A DNA stretch of 64,000 nt from positions 1-64,000 of the forward strand of contig NZ_JYFE01000037.1 of assembly GCF_000877395.1 (NCBI RefSeq). Reading direction: 5' to 3'. Shown here piece by piece: positions 7,598-16,584 of the stretch. The stretch comes from Jannaschia aquimarina. GTDB taxonomy: Bacteria; Pseudomonadota; Alphaproteobacteria; Rhodobacterales; Rhodobacteraceae. The translations under genes and the position numbers were made by a program. The notes below the pieces were generated by a model that was not told the origin of the DNA, made no database searches, and saw nothing but the letters and a program-made list of their open reading frames with translations. How positions within the stretch are numbered: position 1 is the stretch's first letter; each line of letters starts with the position of its first letter.

Positions 7598-8899
7598 TCA
7601 TCGGTTCAGCTTTTCGAGACGCGCCGCGACGCTGAGGCCGTGGGCCTCCAGCCGTTCGGCCTCGGCCAGGGTGACGGCGGCCGGGCCGATCGCGCCCAGC
7701 GCGTCGGGGGTCATGGTGGCGAGCGTCGTCCGCTTGAGGAAATCGAGCACCGACAGCCCGGACGAGAAGCGCGCCGACCGCGCCGTGGGCAGGACGTGAT
7801 TGGGGCCGCCGACATAATCGCCCACCGCCTCGGGCGTCCAGCGGCCGAGGAAGATCGCGCCCGCATGGCGCACCTTGGCGGCCAGGGCCTGGGGGTCTGC
7901 GACGGCGAGTTCCAGATGCTCGGCGGCGATGCGGTTGGCCAGATCGGCGGCCTCGTCGAGGTCGCGCACGACGACGATGGCGCCGAAATCGCGCCAGGAG
8001 GCCCCGGCGATGTCGGCGCGGGACAATTGCGGGATGCGCCGCTCGACCGCCTGGGCCACGGCGTCGCCCAGCGCCGCGTCATCGGTGATGAGGATCGACT
8101 GGGCAGAGGCGTCGTGTTCGGCCTGGGCCAGCAGGTCCAGCGCCAGCCAATCCGGGTCGTTGTCGCCGTCGGCGAGGATCAGCACCTCGGACGGACCGGC
8201 GATCATGTCGATGCCCACGCGTCCGAAGACGCGACGCTTGGCGGCGGCCACGTAGGCGTTACCGGGGCCGGTGATGACGTCCACGGGCGCGATGGTCGCG
8301 GTGCCGTAGGCCATCGCGCCCACCGCTTGCGCGCCGCCGATGCGGTAGACCTCGTCGATACCGGCGATCTGGGCGGCCAGCAGGACCAGCGGGTCGATCT
8401 GCCCGTCGGGCGCGGGCACGCACATGACCAGCCGGCCCACCCCGGCCACGCGGGCCGGGATCGCGTTCATGAGCACGCTGGACGGATAGCTGGCCAGCCC
8501 GCCGGGCACGTAGAGCCCCGCCGCGTCCACAGGCGTCCAGCGCCAACCCAGCGTCGCGCCCGTCTCGTCAGTCCATTCGGCGTCTTCGGGCAACTGGCGG
8601 TCGTGATAGGCGCGGATGCGCGCAGCGGCGAGTTCGAGCGCGGCGCGGCGGTCGGCGGGGACGGCGGCCGCGGCTTCGGCGATCTCTGCGGGCGAAATGC
8701 GCACGGTGTCGGCGGTCAGCTCCAGCCGGTCGAAGCGGGCGGTCAGCTCGACCAGCGCCGCATCGCCGCGGTCGCGGACATCGGCCAGGATGGCGGCCAC
8801 GGCCTCGTCCACGTCGGGCGCGTCCTCGCGCTTCATCGTCAGGAGCGCGGCGAAGCGGGCGTCGAAATCGGCGGCGGTGGTGTCGAGGCGGATCGGCAT
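7598..8899 (-). CDS. hisD: Histidinol dehydrogenase
   Basis: This 433-residue enzyme carries out the last two steps of histidine synthesis, oxidising L-histidinol to L-histidine with two NAD+. Family motifs are present in order: YVPGGLASYPSSVLMNAIPA, DVITGPGNAYVAAAKR, IAGPSEVLILAD, and the zinc/base-supplying region AEHLELAV and GPNHVLPT. Length matches the usual 430 or so residues. It is the first gene of the housekeeping block and follows the catabolic operon after a 51-base gap. Confidence 0.96.
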   Translation of the reverse strand: MPIRLDTTAADFDARFAALLTMKREDAPDVDEAVAAILADVRDRGDAALVELTARFDRLELTADTVRISPAEIAEAAAAVPADRRAALELAAARIRAYHDRQLPEDAEWTDETGATLGWRWTPVDAAGLYVPGGLASYPSSVLMNAIPARVAGVGRLVMCVPAPDGQIDPLVLLAAQIAGIDEVYRIGGAQAVGAMAYGTATIAPVDVITGPGNAYVAAAKRRVFGRVGIDMIAGPSEVLILADGDNDPDWLALDLLAQAEHDASAQSILITDDAALGDAVAQAVERRIPQLSRADIAGASWRDFGAIVVVRDLDEAADLANRIAAEHLELAVADPQALAAKVRHAGAIFLGRWTPEAVGDYVGGPNHVLPTARSARFSSGLSVLDFLKRTTLATMTPDALGAIGPAAVTLAEAERLEAHGLSVAARLEKLNR

Positions 8900-8950
8900 G
8901 GCCGCCCCCTACCCGACCGCGCGGCGGGTCTCAACGGGCCGCGGACCCGT

Positions 8951-10504
8951 TCAGCGCAAGGCCGCGATCACGTCCGCCGTCTTGGTGACCAGCGCCACGT
9001 TGCGCATGGCATAGTCGATGCTGGCCCGGTGCCAGTCGGCGTTCATGGTCGAACAGGCGTCTTCGGGGATGACCATGAGATAGCCCTTGTCCGCGCCGGT
9101 GCGGGCCGTGTGCTCGATGGACATGTTCGTCCACGCGCCGGTCTCGATGATCATATCGCGACCCTCGGCCTTGAGGATGGTCTCGAGCCGGGTGCCCTCC
9201 CATGCCGACATGCGCATCTTTTCGACGATGTGGTCGCCCGGCTGCGGCTCGGCGCCCGGAGCGGCAGCGGCGCCCCATGTGCCGCGCACCAGCGCCTCGC
9301 TGTCGAGCAGGTCCTCGAAGAGCGGGGCATTCAGCGTCAGGCCGGGAGCGCCCGGCTCGACGATGAAGTGGACGTGGATCACGGGAATGCCGAGGCTGCG
9401 GCACTTGTCCGCCAGCGCGGCCACATGGGTCAGGGCGTTCTGGCTGCGGCAATGGGCCGGCGAGCCGGAGTCGGCGAAGGCCCCACCCTCCATCACGACG
9501 TCGTTCTGCATGTCCTGGATCACCAGCGCGCAGCGCGCGGCGTCGAGCTGGAGGGGTTCGCCTTCGGGCGCCTGCGTGACGGCTCGGGACCGGGCGCGCA
9601 TGAAGGGCTCGTTTCGCGGACCGACCTTGGTGGTCAGCGCATAGACGCTCGTCGTGGCGCAGACATAGAGCGTGCGCCAGTCGGGGCCGCCCCAATGCAG
9701 GTTGGCGGCCAGTTCGGGGATCGCCACCTCTCCCAGCAGCTTGCCGGTCGGGGAATAGACCCAGAGGCCGCCGGGCGCCGTGACCCAGACATTGCCCGAG
9801 GCGTCGCATTTCATGCCGTCCGGCACTCCGGGGCGCAGGCTGTCCTTGATCCCCGCGGCGAAGATGCGGCCGTTTTCGAGGCGGTCGCCCTGCACTTCGA
9901 AGACGCGGATGTTGGCCTGTTCGGTGTCGTTGACGTAAAGCAGCGACTCGTCGGGCGAGAAACAGAGCCCGTTGGGCATGGTGAAGGTATAGCGGTCGAC
10001 CATCAGCGCGGGCTCGTCGCCGGGGCGGTGATCGGGGGCGAGGCGGTAGACGCCCTGGAATCCCAGCTCTCGCGGGCGTTCGACGCCGAAGCCGGGCATC
10101 CGGCCGTACCAGGGGTCGGTGAACCAGATCGAGCCGTCGGACTTCACGCAGAGATCGTTGGGGGAGTTCAACTCCCGTCCCTCGAAATGGCTGGCGAGGA
10201 CGTCGCGGGTGCCGTCGGGACGGAAGCGGGCGACGGAGGATGTCGAATGCTCGCAGACCAGCAGGTTCAGGGAGGCATCGTAGGTCATGCCGTTGCCCTT
10301 GTTGGACGGGCTGAGCACCTCTCGGACGCCGCCTGCGTCCAGGCGGCGCCGGACATCGGCGGGCATGTCGGAGAACAGGAGGTACCGGTCCACCGGATGC
10401 CAGATCGGGCCTTCGGTGAAGGTGCAGCCGGACGCCACCTGAAGGACGGGCGCGTGTTCGTCGATCAGGTCGCGGAAGGCGGGGTCGAACGCTGTGTGGG
10501 CCAT
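8951..10504 (-). CDS. SMP-30/gluconolactonase - cysteine-hydrolase-like fusion
   Basis: This 517-residue protein has two enzyme folds. Residues about 1-305 are an SMP-30/gluconolactonase beta-propeller, which usually opens lactones with a divalent metal (TEGPIW, NSPNDL, FTMPNG and DGMKCD supply typical ligand regions). Residues about 325-517 are an isochorismatase-like hydrolase: the Asp is in LVIQDMQND and the Lys in VEKMRMSAW. The nucleophile segment, normally TNVCVESTAR, is TNMSIEHTAR, so the catalytic Cys is replaced by Ser. The second half may therefore not be a normal thiol amidase. It is the last gene of the operon, so it may act on a late ring-opened or lactone intermediate. Confidence 0.83.
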   Translation of the reverse strand: MAHTAFDPAFRDLIDEHAPVLQVASGCTFTEGPIWHPVDRYLLFSDMPADVRRRLDAGGVREVLSPSNKGNGMTYDASLNLLVCEHSTSSVARFRPDGTRDVLASHFEGRELNSPNDLCVKSDGSIWFTDPWYGRMPGFGVERPRELGFQGVYRLAPDHRPGDEPALMVDRYTFTMPNGLCFSPDESLLYVNDTEQANIRVFEVQGDRLENGRIFAAGIKDSLRPGVPDGMKCDASGNVWVTAPGGLWVYSPTGKLLGEVAIPELAANLHWGGPDWRTLYVCATTSVYALTTKVGPRNEPFMRARSRAVTQAPEGEPLQLDAARCALVIQDMQNDVVMEGGAFADSGSPAHCRSQNALTHVAALADKCRSLGIPVIHVHFIVEPGAPGLTLNAPLFEDLLDSEALVRGTWGAAAAPGAEPQPGDHIVEKMRMSAWEGTRLETILKAEGRDMIIETGAWTNMSIEHTARTGADKGYLMVIPEDACSTMNADWHRASIDYAMRNVALVTKTADVIAALR

Positions 10505-10512
10505 GGCGGGGC

Positions 10513-11364
10513 CTATGCCGGGAACCAGTTGCGGGCGGGCACGGATTCGACCGTGGGACCGGGAACGGACATGCCCAGCCTGCCCACCACCTTGCCGTTC
10601 TCGATCTTCGCGCCCTTGTCGTGGACGGGCAGCAGGAACCTGGCGTCGGAATACATCAGCTTGCGGATCGCGCCCTTCTCCGCCCGCTTGGAGCCGCCGT
10701 GGTTGCCGGTGACCTGATATTCCTCCGGCCCGAAGGAGCGGTCGGGCTGGATGATCTGGTCGTGGAAATCGTAGATCACGTCGCCGCAGAGCGTGGCCCG
10801 ACCCTCGGCCGTGTCCACATGGACATTCATCGAGCCTTCGGTGTGGGCGCCCGCCATTTCGAGATAGAGGCCGGGCATCAACTCGACCGGGCCGGTGATC
10901 TCCAGATCCTCCAGCCGCAGGGCGCCGGGGGTGTGCAGCCGCTCGACCAGATGGATGATGTCGGGCTTGGGATATTGGGGGTGCATCAGCCCCGAGACGG
11001 AATATTCCAGCTCGCGCCGGTTGATGACCACGGTGGTGTTCATCGGGAAATGGTCGTCCTTGCCTGCGTGGTCGATATGCAGGTGGGTGTGCAGGACGTA
11101 GCGCACGTCGCCGGGCTTGACGCCGTGATTGGCGAGTTGGCGTTCGATCATGTTCTCATGGAATTGCAGGCCCCGCATTCCCAGCGACTCCATGATGGCG
11201 TTGTCGCGGTAGCCCGTATCGACCACCACGGGGTATTCGCCGCCCAGAATGAGGAAGCCGTAGACCGGCACGCGCCGGGTGCGGCCGCATTCACGGCCGA
11301 GCACGAGAAAGCTCGATTCCAGTTCGATGTCCCCGTAGTCGAGTACCTTGATTTCGAGTGCCAT
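10513..11364 (-). CDS. Metallo-beta-lactamase-fold hydrolase, N-acyl-homoserine-lactonase-like
   Basis: This is a 283-residue MBL-fold protein. The zinc motif HTHLHIDHAGKDD (HxHxDH) is intact, and further ligands are His in AGAHTEGS, Asp in CGDVIYD and His in LPVHDKG. The layout resembles AiiA-type lactonases, but homologues in catabolic operons hydrolyse other esters or lactones, and there is no luxI/luxR nearby. It lies eight bases upstream of the lactonase/hydrolase fusion gene and 22 bases after the VWA gene, so it probably belongs to the same pathway. Confidence 0.85.
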   Translation of the reverse strand: MALEIKVLDYGDIELESSFLVLGRECGRTRRVPVYGFLILGGEYPVVVDTGYRDNAIMESLGMRGLQFHENMIERQLANHGVKPGDVRYVLHTHLHIDHAGKDDHFPMNTTVVINRRELEYSVSGLMHPQYPKPDIIHLVERLHTPGALRLEDLEITGPVELMPGLYLEMAGAHTEGSMNVHVDTAEGRATLCGDVIYDFHDQIIQPDRSFGPEEYQVTGNHGGSKRAEKGAIRKLMYSDARFLLPVHDKGAKIENGKVVGRLGMSVPGPTVESVPARNWFPA

Positions 11365-11386
11365 CGCCTTCTCCTCCCTCGTCTTT

Positions 11387-12517
11387 TCAACTCATGGGCA
11401 TGTCGGGCGGCCCGGTAGGCCGGCCCCTCGCACCACGCGCGAAGCCCAGCACCTCGCGCGCGATGGCGGCCGGATCGCGGCCGTCGCCGAAGCGGTCGAT
11501 ATGCGGCAGGACAGCCCGCAGGGCGTCGGTTTGCGGGCGGTAGCCCTGCTCGGCGGCGAGCGGCGAGAGCCACAGGACCTGCCAGGCCAGCCCGTCGAGC
11601 CGCTCCATCGCCTGCACCAGGCTATCGGGGCCGCCGCGTTCCAGCCCGTCGGACAGGATCACCACCAGCGCGCCGCGCGCGAAGGACGCGAAACGCGGGA
11701 CCGACAGGAACGAGGCGAGCGCGTCCCCCAGCCGCGTGCCGCCGTCCCAGTCGGCGACCAGCCCGGAGGCAAGACCCAGGGCCTGATCGCGGTTCCGGTG
11801 GCGCAGGGCCCGTGTCACGCGCGTCAGCCGCGTGCCGAGGGTGAAGGCCTCGACCCGCTCGCCTGCCTGAACGAGGGCATGGGCGAAGCGCATCGCCCCG
11901 TCGGTTCCCGCCTTCATGGAGCCGGACACATCGAGCAGCAGGAGGATCCGGCGCTGCCGCTGCCGGCGCCGGCGGGTGGGCAGCATGGTCAGCTCTCCGT
12001 CGCGGCGCATCATCTCCCGGAAGGCGCGGGCCGGATCGGGAAGGCGCCCCTTACCCCCACCCCTGCGGCGGGAGATGCGTCGCGGAAGGGCGGCGGGCGC
12101 GGCGCGGCGGAAGGCGCGCAGGGCGGCGTCGGGGTCGGCCTGCGCGAAGGCGCGGATTGTCAGGCGTTCTGCGCTCGTGGCCTCGGCGCCGGACGGGTCT
12201 TCGTCCTCGGGATCGGCGAGAAGCTCGACTGCGCCGCCGTCATAGGCCGGAGGCTGGTCATCGGGTGCGCCCTCCGAGGGGGAGGCCAACGCGCGGCCCA
12301 GGAAGACCGCGTCGAAGGCCGCGTCGAAGGCGGCCCGCCTGTCCGGGCCGGGGCCGAAGATCGCGTGGGCGGCGCGGCGGATATCGGCGATTGAGCGCGG
12401 GCCCAGCAGGCCTGTCGCGGCGATGAAATCGCGCGTCTGGTCAGGCGCGGCGGGCAGGCCGATGCGCCGAAGCTCTGCCGGGAAGGCGAGAAACGGATCC
12501 AGCGCGCGGGGGGTCAT
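11387..12517 (-). CDS. VWA-domain protein, CoxE-like
   Basis: This 376-residue cytoplasmic protein has a C-terminal von Willebrand A domain. The metal-ion-dependent adhesion site is DVSGS at residues 196-200 (in ILLLLDVSGSM), with the later MIDAS parts in GGTRLGD and SDGLERG. The N-terminal half has an Arg-rich stretch before the domain. In molybdenum-hydroxylase operons CoxE works with the MoxR ATPase CoxD to mature or activate the enzyme. The start is the ATG overlapping the moxR stop (ATGA). A longer in-frame reading crosses the moxR gene and is not credible. Confidence 0.85.
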   Translation of the reverse strand: MTPRALDPFLAFPAELRRIGLPAAPDQTRDFIAATGLLGPRSIADIRRAAHAIFGPGPDRRAAFDAAFDAVFLGRALASPSEGAPDDQPPAYDGGAVELLADPEDEDPSGAEATSAERLTIRAFAQADPDAALRAFRRAAPAALPRRISRRRGGGKGRLPDPARAFREMMRRDGELTMLPTRRRRQRQRRILLLLDVSGSMKAGTDGAMRFAHALVQAGERVEAFTLGTRLTRVTRALRHRNRDQALGLASGLVADWDGGTRLGDALASFLSVPRFASFARGALVVILSDGLERGGPDSLVQAMERLDGLAWQVLWLSPLAAEQGYRPQTDALRAVLPHIDRFGDGRDPAAIAREVLGFARGARGRPTGPPDMPMS

Positions 12518-13395
12518 GCGACGGCCTCGGCGAGGAGCGCGTCGAGATCGGGGGCGACGAAGGTCAGGTCGTCCTGATCCTTGAGGGCGACGCCGATGGC
12601 GGCGGCGAAGGCGCGCGGCCAGGGCGCCCCCTGCCCCGCCAGCAGGGTCGCGGCCTCGGCCCATTCCACCGTCTCGGCCACGCCGGGCGGCTTGGCCAGC
12701 GGACGCTCGCGCAGCGCGCCCACGGCGGCAACGACCTTGCGCGCCGTGTCCTCGGCCACGGTGGACGCGCGCATCATGACGATCTGCGCCTCCAGTACCG
12801 GATCGGGATAGTCGATCCAGTGATAGACGCAGCGTCGGCGCAGCGCCTCGTGCAGTTCGCGGGTGCGGTTGGAGGTCAGGATGACGATCGGCGGCTCCGG
12901 CGCGCGCACGGTGCCGCGTTCGGGGATCGAGATCGTGAAGTCCGACAGGAATTCGAGGAGGAACGCCTCGAATTCGTGGTCGGCGCGGTCGATCTCGTCG
13001 ATCAGCAGAACACGCTCGGACGGCTTCTCCAGCGCGCGCAGGATGGGCCGGGCGATCAGGAACTCGTCGGCATAGAGGTTCACGTAGCCCTCGTCCGCCT
13101 GACGGATGGCGAGCATCTGGCGCGGGAAGTTCCACTCGTACATCGCCGCCGACGCGTCGATCCCCTCGTAGCATTGCAGGCGGACCAGTTCGCGCCCGAG
13201 GATCGAGGCCAGCGCCTTGGCGGCCTCGGTCTTGCCGACGCCCGGCGCGCCTTCGAGCAGGAGGGGCTTGCCCAGCGAGAGCGCCAGGAAGATCGCGGTC
13301 GCCAGCCCCTCAGAGGAGATATACTGCGCCTCGCGCAACGACGCCGCCAGCCGGTCGGGCGATTCCAGCCCGCGGGGAAGGCGCCGGACCGCCAT
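12514..13395 (-). CDS. MoxR-family AAA+ ATPase, CoxD-like
   Basis: This is a 293-residue MoxR ATPase. Walker A is GAPGVGKTEAAK (residues 49-60), Walker B is VLLIDEIDRAD, and sensor 1 is in VILTSN. MoxR proteins act with VWA proteins as chaperone pairs that insert or remodel metal cofactors. CoxD/CoxE do this for CO dehydrogenase-type enzymes. The gene lies directly between the split molybdenum-hydroxylase subunit and the VWA gene, sharing one base with the former (TGATG) and four with the latter, so co-translation is likely. Confidence 0.9.
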   Translation of the reverse strand: MAVRRLPRGLESPDRLAASLREAQYISSEGLATAIFLALSLGKPLLLEGAPGVGKTEAAKALASILGRELVRLQCYEGIDASAAMYEWNFPRQMLAIRQADEGYVNLYADEFLIARPILRALEKPSERVLLIDEIDRADHEFEAFLLEFLSDFTISIPERGTVRAPEPPIVILTSNRTRELHEALRRRCVYHWIDYPDPVLEAQIVMMRASTVAEDTARKVVAAVGALRERPLAKPPGVAETVEWAEAATLLAGQGAPWPRAFAAAIGVALKDQDDLTFVAPDLDALLAEAVA

Positions 13396-14417
13396 CAGAG
13401 CGCCTGCCGCGGCCGCGCGCCGCCATTGGCCCGGATGCCGCGCAGCACCTTTTCGGGCGTTACCGGCAGATCATCGATGCGCACGCCCACCGCGTCGTAG
13501 ATTGCATTCACCACCGCCGGGAGGACAGGGTTGGCGCACATCTCGCCCGGGCCCTTGCCGCCATAGGGACCGTCCTCGGCGGGGCGTTCGAGCACGCTGA
13601 TGTGGTGGGTCGCCAGATCGCCGGGGCCGGGCATGGCATAGTGATCGAAATCGACGGGGCCATGGTCGCGGTCGGGATAGTAGGGTTCCGTCGTCTCCCA
13701 TGCGGCGTGGCTCATGCCCATCCAGGCGCCGCCCCGAAGCTGCTGTTCGACGAGGCCGGGGTTCAGGGCGCGGCCCACCTCGTAGGCGGACTGGATGTCG
13801 AGCACCTCGACCTCCCCGGTCTCGGCATCGACCTCCACTTCGACCACGAGGGCGGCATGGGCGAAGGTCGTGACGGGGGACATCTCTCCGGTCTCGGGAT
13901 CGACCTCGGAGAGCGGCACGAGGAAGATGCCGCGCCCTGCGATGGTGCGACCCTGGCGGAACTGCGCGGCCTGCGCGGCGGCCATGGTGGTGATCGTGCG
14001 CGAGGGCGCGCCGCGGACATGGATGTTGCCCTGCCCGTCGGTCACGAGATCGCCGGCATCGACCTCGAGCTCTTCGGCGGCGGCCTCCAGCATGACGGCG
14101 CGGGCTTCAAGGGAGGCCTGGATGACGGCGTTGCCCATGCGGTGCGTGCCGCGCGAGGCGAAGCTGCCCATGTCGTGGGGGCCGGTATCGCTGTCGGCTG
14201 TGTCGACATAGACATCGGCGATGGGGACGCCCAGCGTCTCGGCGGCGATCTGGCGGGTGACGGATTTCATGCCCTGGCCCAGGTCGATGGCCGAGAGCGC
14301 GACGGTGAACTTGCCGTCGGGGTTCGAATGCACGAGCGCCTGACTGGGGTCGCCGCCCAGGTTCATGCCGATCGGGTAGTTGATCGCCGCGAAACCACGG
14401 CCGCGATGGAGCGTCAT
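13395..14417 (-). CDS. Molybdenum hydroxylase large subunit, C-terminal half (split gene)
   Basis: This 340-residue protein is the second molybdopterin-binding half of a xanthine-dehydrogenase/aldehyde-oxidase-type large subunit. It begins at the middle of the usual ~750-residue chain (MNLGGDPSQALVHSNPDGKF, DLGQGMKSVTRQIAAETLG, SFASRGTHRMGNAV). It carries the active-site Glu in GGKGPGEM. The start ATG overlaps the stop of the N-terminal half (TGATG), and a perfect AGGAGG lies five bases upstream. That is evidence that it is translated as a separate polypeptide rather than created by a sequencing error. It must pair with the N-terminal half to form an active site. Confidence 0.88.
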   Translation of the reverse strand: MTLHRGRGFAAINYPIGMNLGGDPSQALVHSNPDGKFTVALSAIDLGQGMKSVTRQIAAETLGVPIADVYVDTADSDTGPHDMGSFASRGTHRMGNAVIQASLEARAVMLEAAAEELEVDAGDLVTDGQGNIHVRGAPSRTITTMAAAQAAQFRQGRTIAGRGIFLVPLSEVDPETGEMSPVTTFAHAALVVEVEVDAETGEVEVLDIQSAYEVGRALNPGLVEQQLRGGAWMGMSHAAWETTEPYYPDRDHGPVDFDHYAMPGPGDLATHHISVLERPAEDGPYGGKGPGEMCANPVLPAVVNAIYDAVGVRIDDLPVTPEKVLRGIRANGGARPRQAL

Positions 14418-16111
14418 CAGCGCCTCCTGAAGCCGGAGAGGGACGAGAACCGCATCGCGCCGGAGCGGGCTGGCTTCCTAGCGGGCGGCGACGTGTCGGC
14501 GCGCGGCGCATCGGGGCGGGGCGCAGGGTCCTTCGGTTCGGGTGCCGGCGCGGCGGGCCGGGACGCCGGGGCGGATGCGCCGGGCGGCAGGGTCGCGACG
14601 ATGGCCGGGCTGGCGGGGGCCCCGCCCTTGCGGGCGTAGCTGCCAGAGGAGAATCCCTCGACGAGGCCGTTCTGGTCTGTCGCGGTGTGGGCCGGAAGCT
14701 CTGCCCGGGGGCCGCCGCCACCGGTCTTGGAGGATGCCGCCAGCATGTCCGGCGACAGGCGAAGGCCCGCCTTCTGCGCCGCGACCTGGCAGCATTCGAC
14801 CAGGGCGCAGTTCTTGGCAAGGCGGCGATGGGCCTTCATGTCGCCGTCGCGATAGGCGTTGAGGATGCGCAGCTCGACCGGGTGCAGGCCCACCGTTTCG
14901 GCGACCTTGTCCATATGCGCCTCGATGGCGAAATCGACACCGGTGATCCCGAAGCCGCGCATGGCCGTGGCCGGTGTGCGGTTGGTGTAGACGCAATAGA
15001 CGTCCGCATGGACATTCGGGATCGTATAGGGTCCGGGCAGGTGGCCCGCGCATTTGATCACCGCGTAGGAGGTCAGGCGCGTATAGGCGCCGCTGTCGAA
15101 ATATCCGGTGAACTTTCGGGCGACGATGCGGCCGTCATTCATCACCCCGTCGGTCAGGTACCAGCGCTCTGCCCCACGCGGGGCGCCCACCTGCATCTCT
15201 TCCTCGCGGTCCCACTGGCTCTTGCAGGGCTGGCCCGTGAGCATGGTGCCCAGGATGGCGAGCGGTTCGTGGATCGAGTCGACCTTGCCGCCGAAGCCGC
15301 CGCCCACCGTGCCGCCGATGAAATGCAGGCGCGACGACGGCAGCTCGAGCAGCTTGGACGCCGTGCCCAGCGAAAAGAAGAGCGCCTGCGTCCCCGTATA
15401 GCAGACGTAGCGGCCGTTCTGCTCCTGCGCGGCGATGGCGCCGCAGGTCTCGATCGGGGCCTGTTCGATCGGCGACATCTGGTAGCGCCCCTCGATCACG
15501 TGGTCCGCCTCGGCCAGGGCACGATCCACGTCGCCGTAGCGCAGTTTCTGGTGATCGTACTTGCCGTGATAGACGAAGGCGTTGCCCGGATAGGTCTCGT
15601 TCACGGTAGGGGCGCCGGGCTTCAGCGCCTCTTCGACATCGAGGACGTGGGGCAGCACCTCCCAGTCGACGCGGACAGTACGGGTGGCGGCGCGGGCCTG
15701 CGCCTCGGTGCGGGCGATCACCGCGGCGACGGGCTCTCCGCGGTAGGCGACCTTGCCTTCGGACAGGAGCGGTTCGTCGTCGAGGCCGAAATCCAGAAGC
15801 GACAGGAGCGTGTTGAGGTTCACCGGCACATCGCGCCCGGTGACGATGCGGACGACGCCCTCCATCCGGTCCGCCTCGGAGGTGTCGATGCGGCGGATAC
15901 GGGCGTGGTGATGGGGCGAGCGCACGCAGCGGATATGCAGCAGGCCGTCGAAGAGGTGGTCGTCATAGAAGGGCGAGCGGCCGGTGACGTGACCCTCGAT
16001 GTCCTGCCGGCGGATGCGCTTGCCGATCTCGTTGAGGTCGTCGTCACGCTCGTCGGCGAAGAGGTCCTTGCGCATCTCGAAGCCGTTGCGGTCGGATCTG
16101 CGGTCGCTCAT
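14417..16111 (-). CDS. Molybdenum hydroxylase large subunit, N-terminal half (split gene)
   Basis: This 564-residue protein is the first half of a xanthine-dehydrogenase-family large subunit: the a/b hammerhead (FDGLLHIRCVRSPHHHARI), then the first molybdopterin domain with GGTVGGGFGGK and AMRGFG. After about residue 455 it ends in a Pro/Ala-rich tail that is not part of the normal fold. The motif is not the AYxCSFR of true CO dehydrogenase, so another substrate is expected. The ATG overlaps the stop of the 2Fe-2S subunit gene (ATGA). Together with the next gene it makes one complete large subunit, which would hydroxylate an aldehyde or heterocycle. Confidence 0.88.
   Translation of the reverse strand: MSDRRSDRNGFEMRKDLFADERDDDLNEIGKRIRRQDIEGHVTGRSPFYDDHLFDGLLHIRCVRSPHHHARIRRIDTSEADRMEGVVRIVTGRDVPVNLNTLLSLLDFGLDDEPLLSEGKVAYRGEPVAAVIARTEAQARAATRTVRVDWEVLPHVLDVEEALKPGAPTVNETYPGNAFVYHGKYDHQKLRYGDVDRALAEADHVIEGRYQMSPIEQAPIETCGAIAAQEQNGRYVCYTGTQALFFSLGTASKLLELPSSRLHFIGGTVGGGFGGKVDSIHEPLAILGTMLTGQPCKSQWDREEEMQVGAPRGAERWYLTDGVMNDGRIVARKFTGYFDSGAYTRLTSYAVIKCAGHLPGPYTIPNVHADVYCVYTNRTPATAMRGFGITGVDFAIEAHMDKVAETVGLHPVELRILNAYRDGDMKAHRRLAKNCALVECCQVAAQKAGLRLSPDMLAASSKTGGGGPRAELPAHTATDQNGLVEGFSSGSYARKGGAPASPAIVATLPPGASAPASRPAAPAPEPKDPAPRPDAPRADTSPPARKPARSGAMRFSSLSGFRRR
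14423..14428 (-). promoter_or_regulatory. Perfect Shine-Dalgarno before the C-terminal half of the split large subunit
   Basis: AGGAGG stands five bases upstream of the ATG at 14417 and lies inside the last codons of the N-terminal half. It decides the start of the downstream gene and supports a genuine split with translational coupling. Confidence 0.8.
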
Positions 16112-16584
16112 GCGCTGGCCTTCCGTCCGGCGAGCGAGAGGATCGCGTCGATGATCGGGTCGTATCCCGTGCAGCGGCAGAGATTCCCCGAGATCGCCTC
16201 GACCACCTCCTCGCGGGTCGGGTTCGGGTTGCGGTCCAGCAGGGCGCGGGCCGAGACAAGCATTCCGGGCGTGCAATAGCCGCATTGCGCGGCGAAGTGG
16301 TCCATAAACGCCTGCTGCAAGGGGTCAAGCGTGGCGCCCTGCCCCAGCCCGGCGGCGGTCCGCACGTCGCATCCCTCGACCGTTTCGGCCAGGGTCAGGC
16401 AGGCCAGCCGGGTCTCCCCGTCGATGGTCACCGTGCAGGCGCCGCAGCTTCCCTGCCCGCAGCCGTATTTCGGGGACAGGTCGCCCAGACCCCGGCGGAT
16501 GAAGTCGAGCAGGTTCTGGCCGGGATCGGCGAAAGCGGCGCGCTCGGCACCGTTATGGGTCAGGGTGACGGGTATCTTGGTCAT
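16108..16584 (-). CDS. Molybdenum hydroxylase 2Fe-2S subunit (CoxS/CutS-type)
   Basis: This 158-residue iron-sulfur subunit passes electrons from the molybdenum centre to FAD. The plant-type cluster motif is CGQGSCGACTV with a later Cys in RLACLTL. The C-terminal cluster is bound by CGYCTPG and CRCTGY. Length is typical for CoxS. It overlaps the FAD-subunit gene and the large-subunit gene by four bases each, which fits a stoichiometric complex. Confidence 0.95.
   Translation of the reverse strand: MTKIPVTLTHNGAERAAFADPGQNLLDFIRRGLGDLSPKYGCGQGSCGACTVTIDGETRLACLTLAETVEGCDVRTAAGLGQGATLDPLQQAFMDHFAAQCGYCTPGMLVSARALLDRNPNPTREEVVEAISGNLCRCTGYDPIIDAILSLAGRKASA

Noticed and set aside
7436-10717. 1093-codon plus-strand open frame opposite hisD and the fusion gene
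   Set aside because: It is Arg/Gly/Ala-rich without motifs and lies antisense to two well-recognised proteins. High GC depletes stop codons.
10513-11364. Quorum-quenching AHL lactonase as a firm call
   Set aside because: The zinc motif fits, but the operon context is catabolic and no acyl-homoserine-lactone genes are nearby, so only a family-level call was made.
14417-14419. Stop codon in the large subunit as a sequencing error
   Set aside because: The perfect AGGAGG and ATG at the junction and the linker-like tail favour a real split. It is kept as a finding instead.
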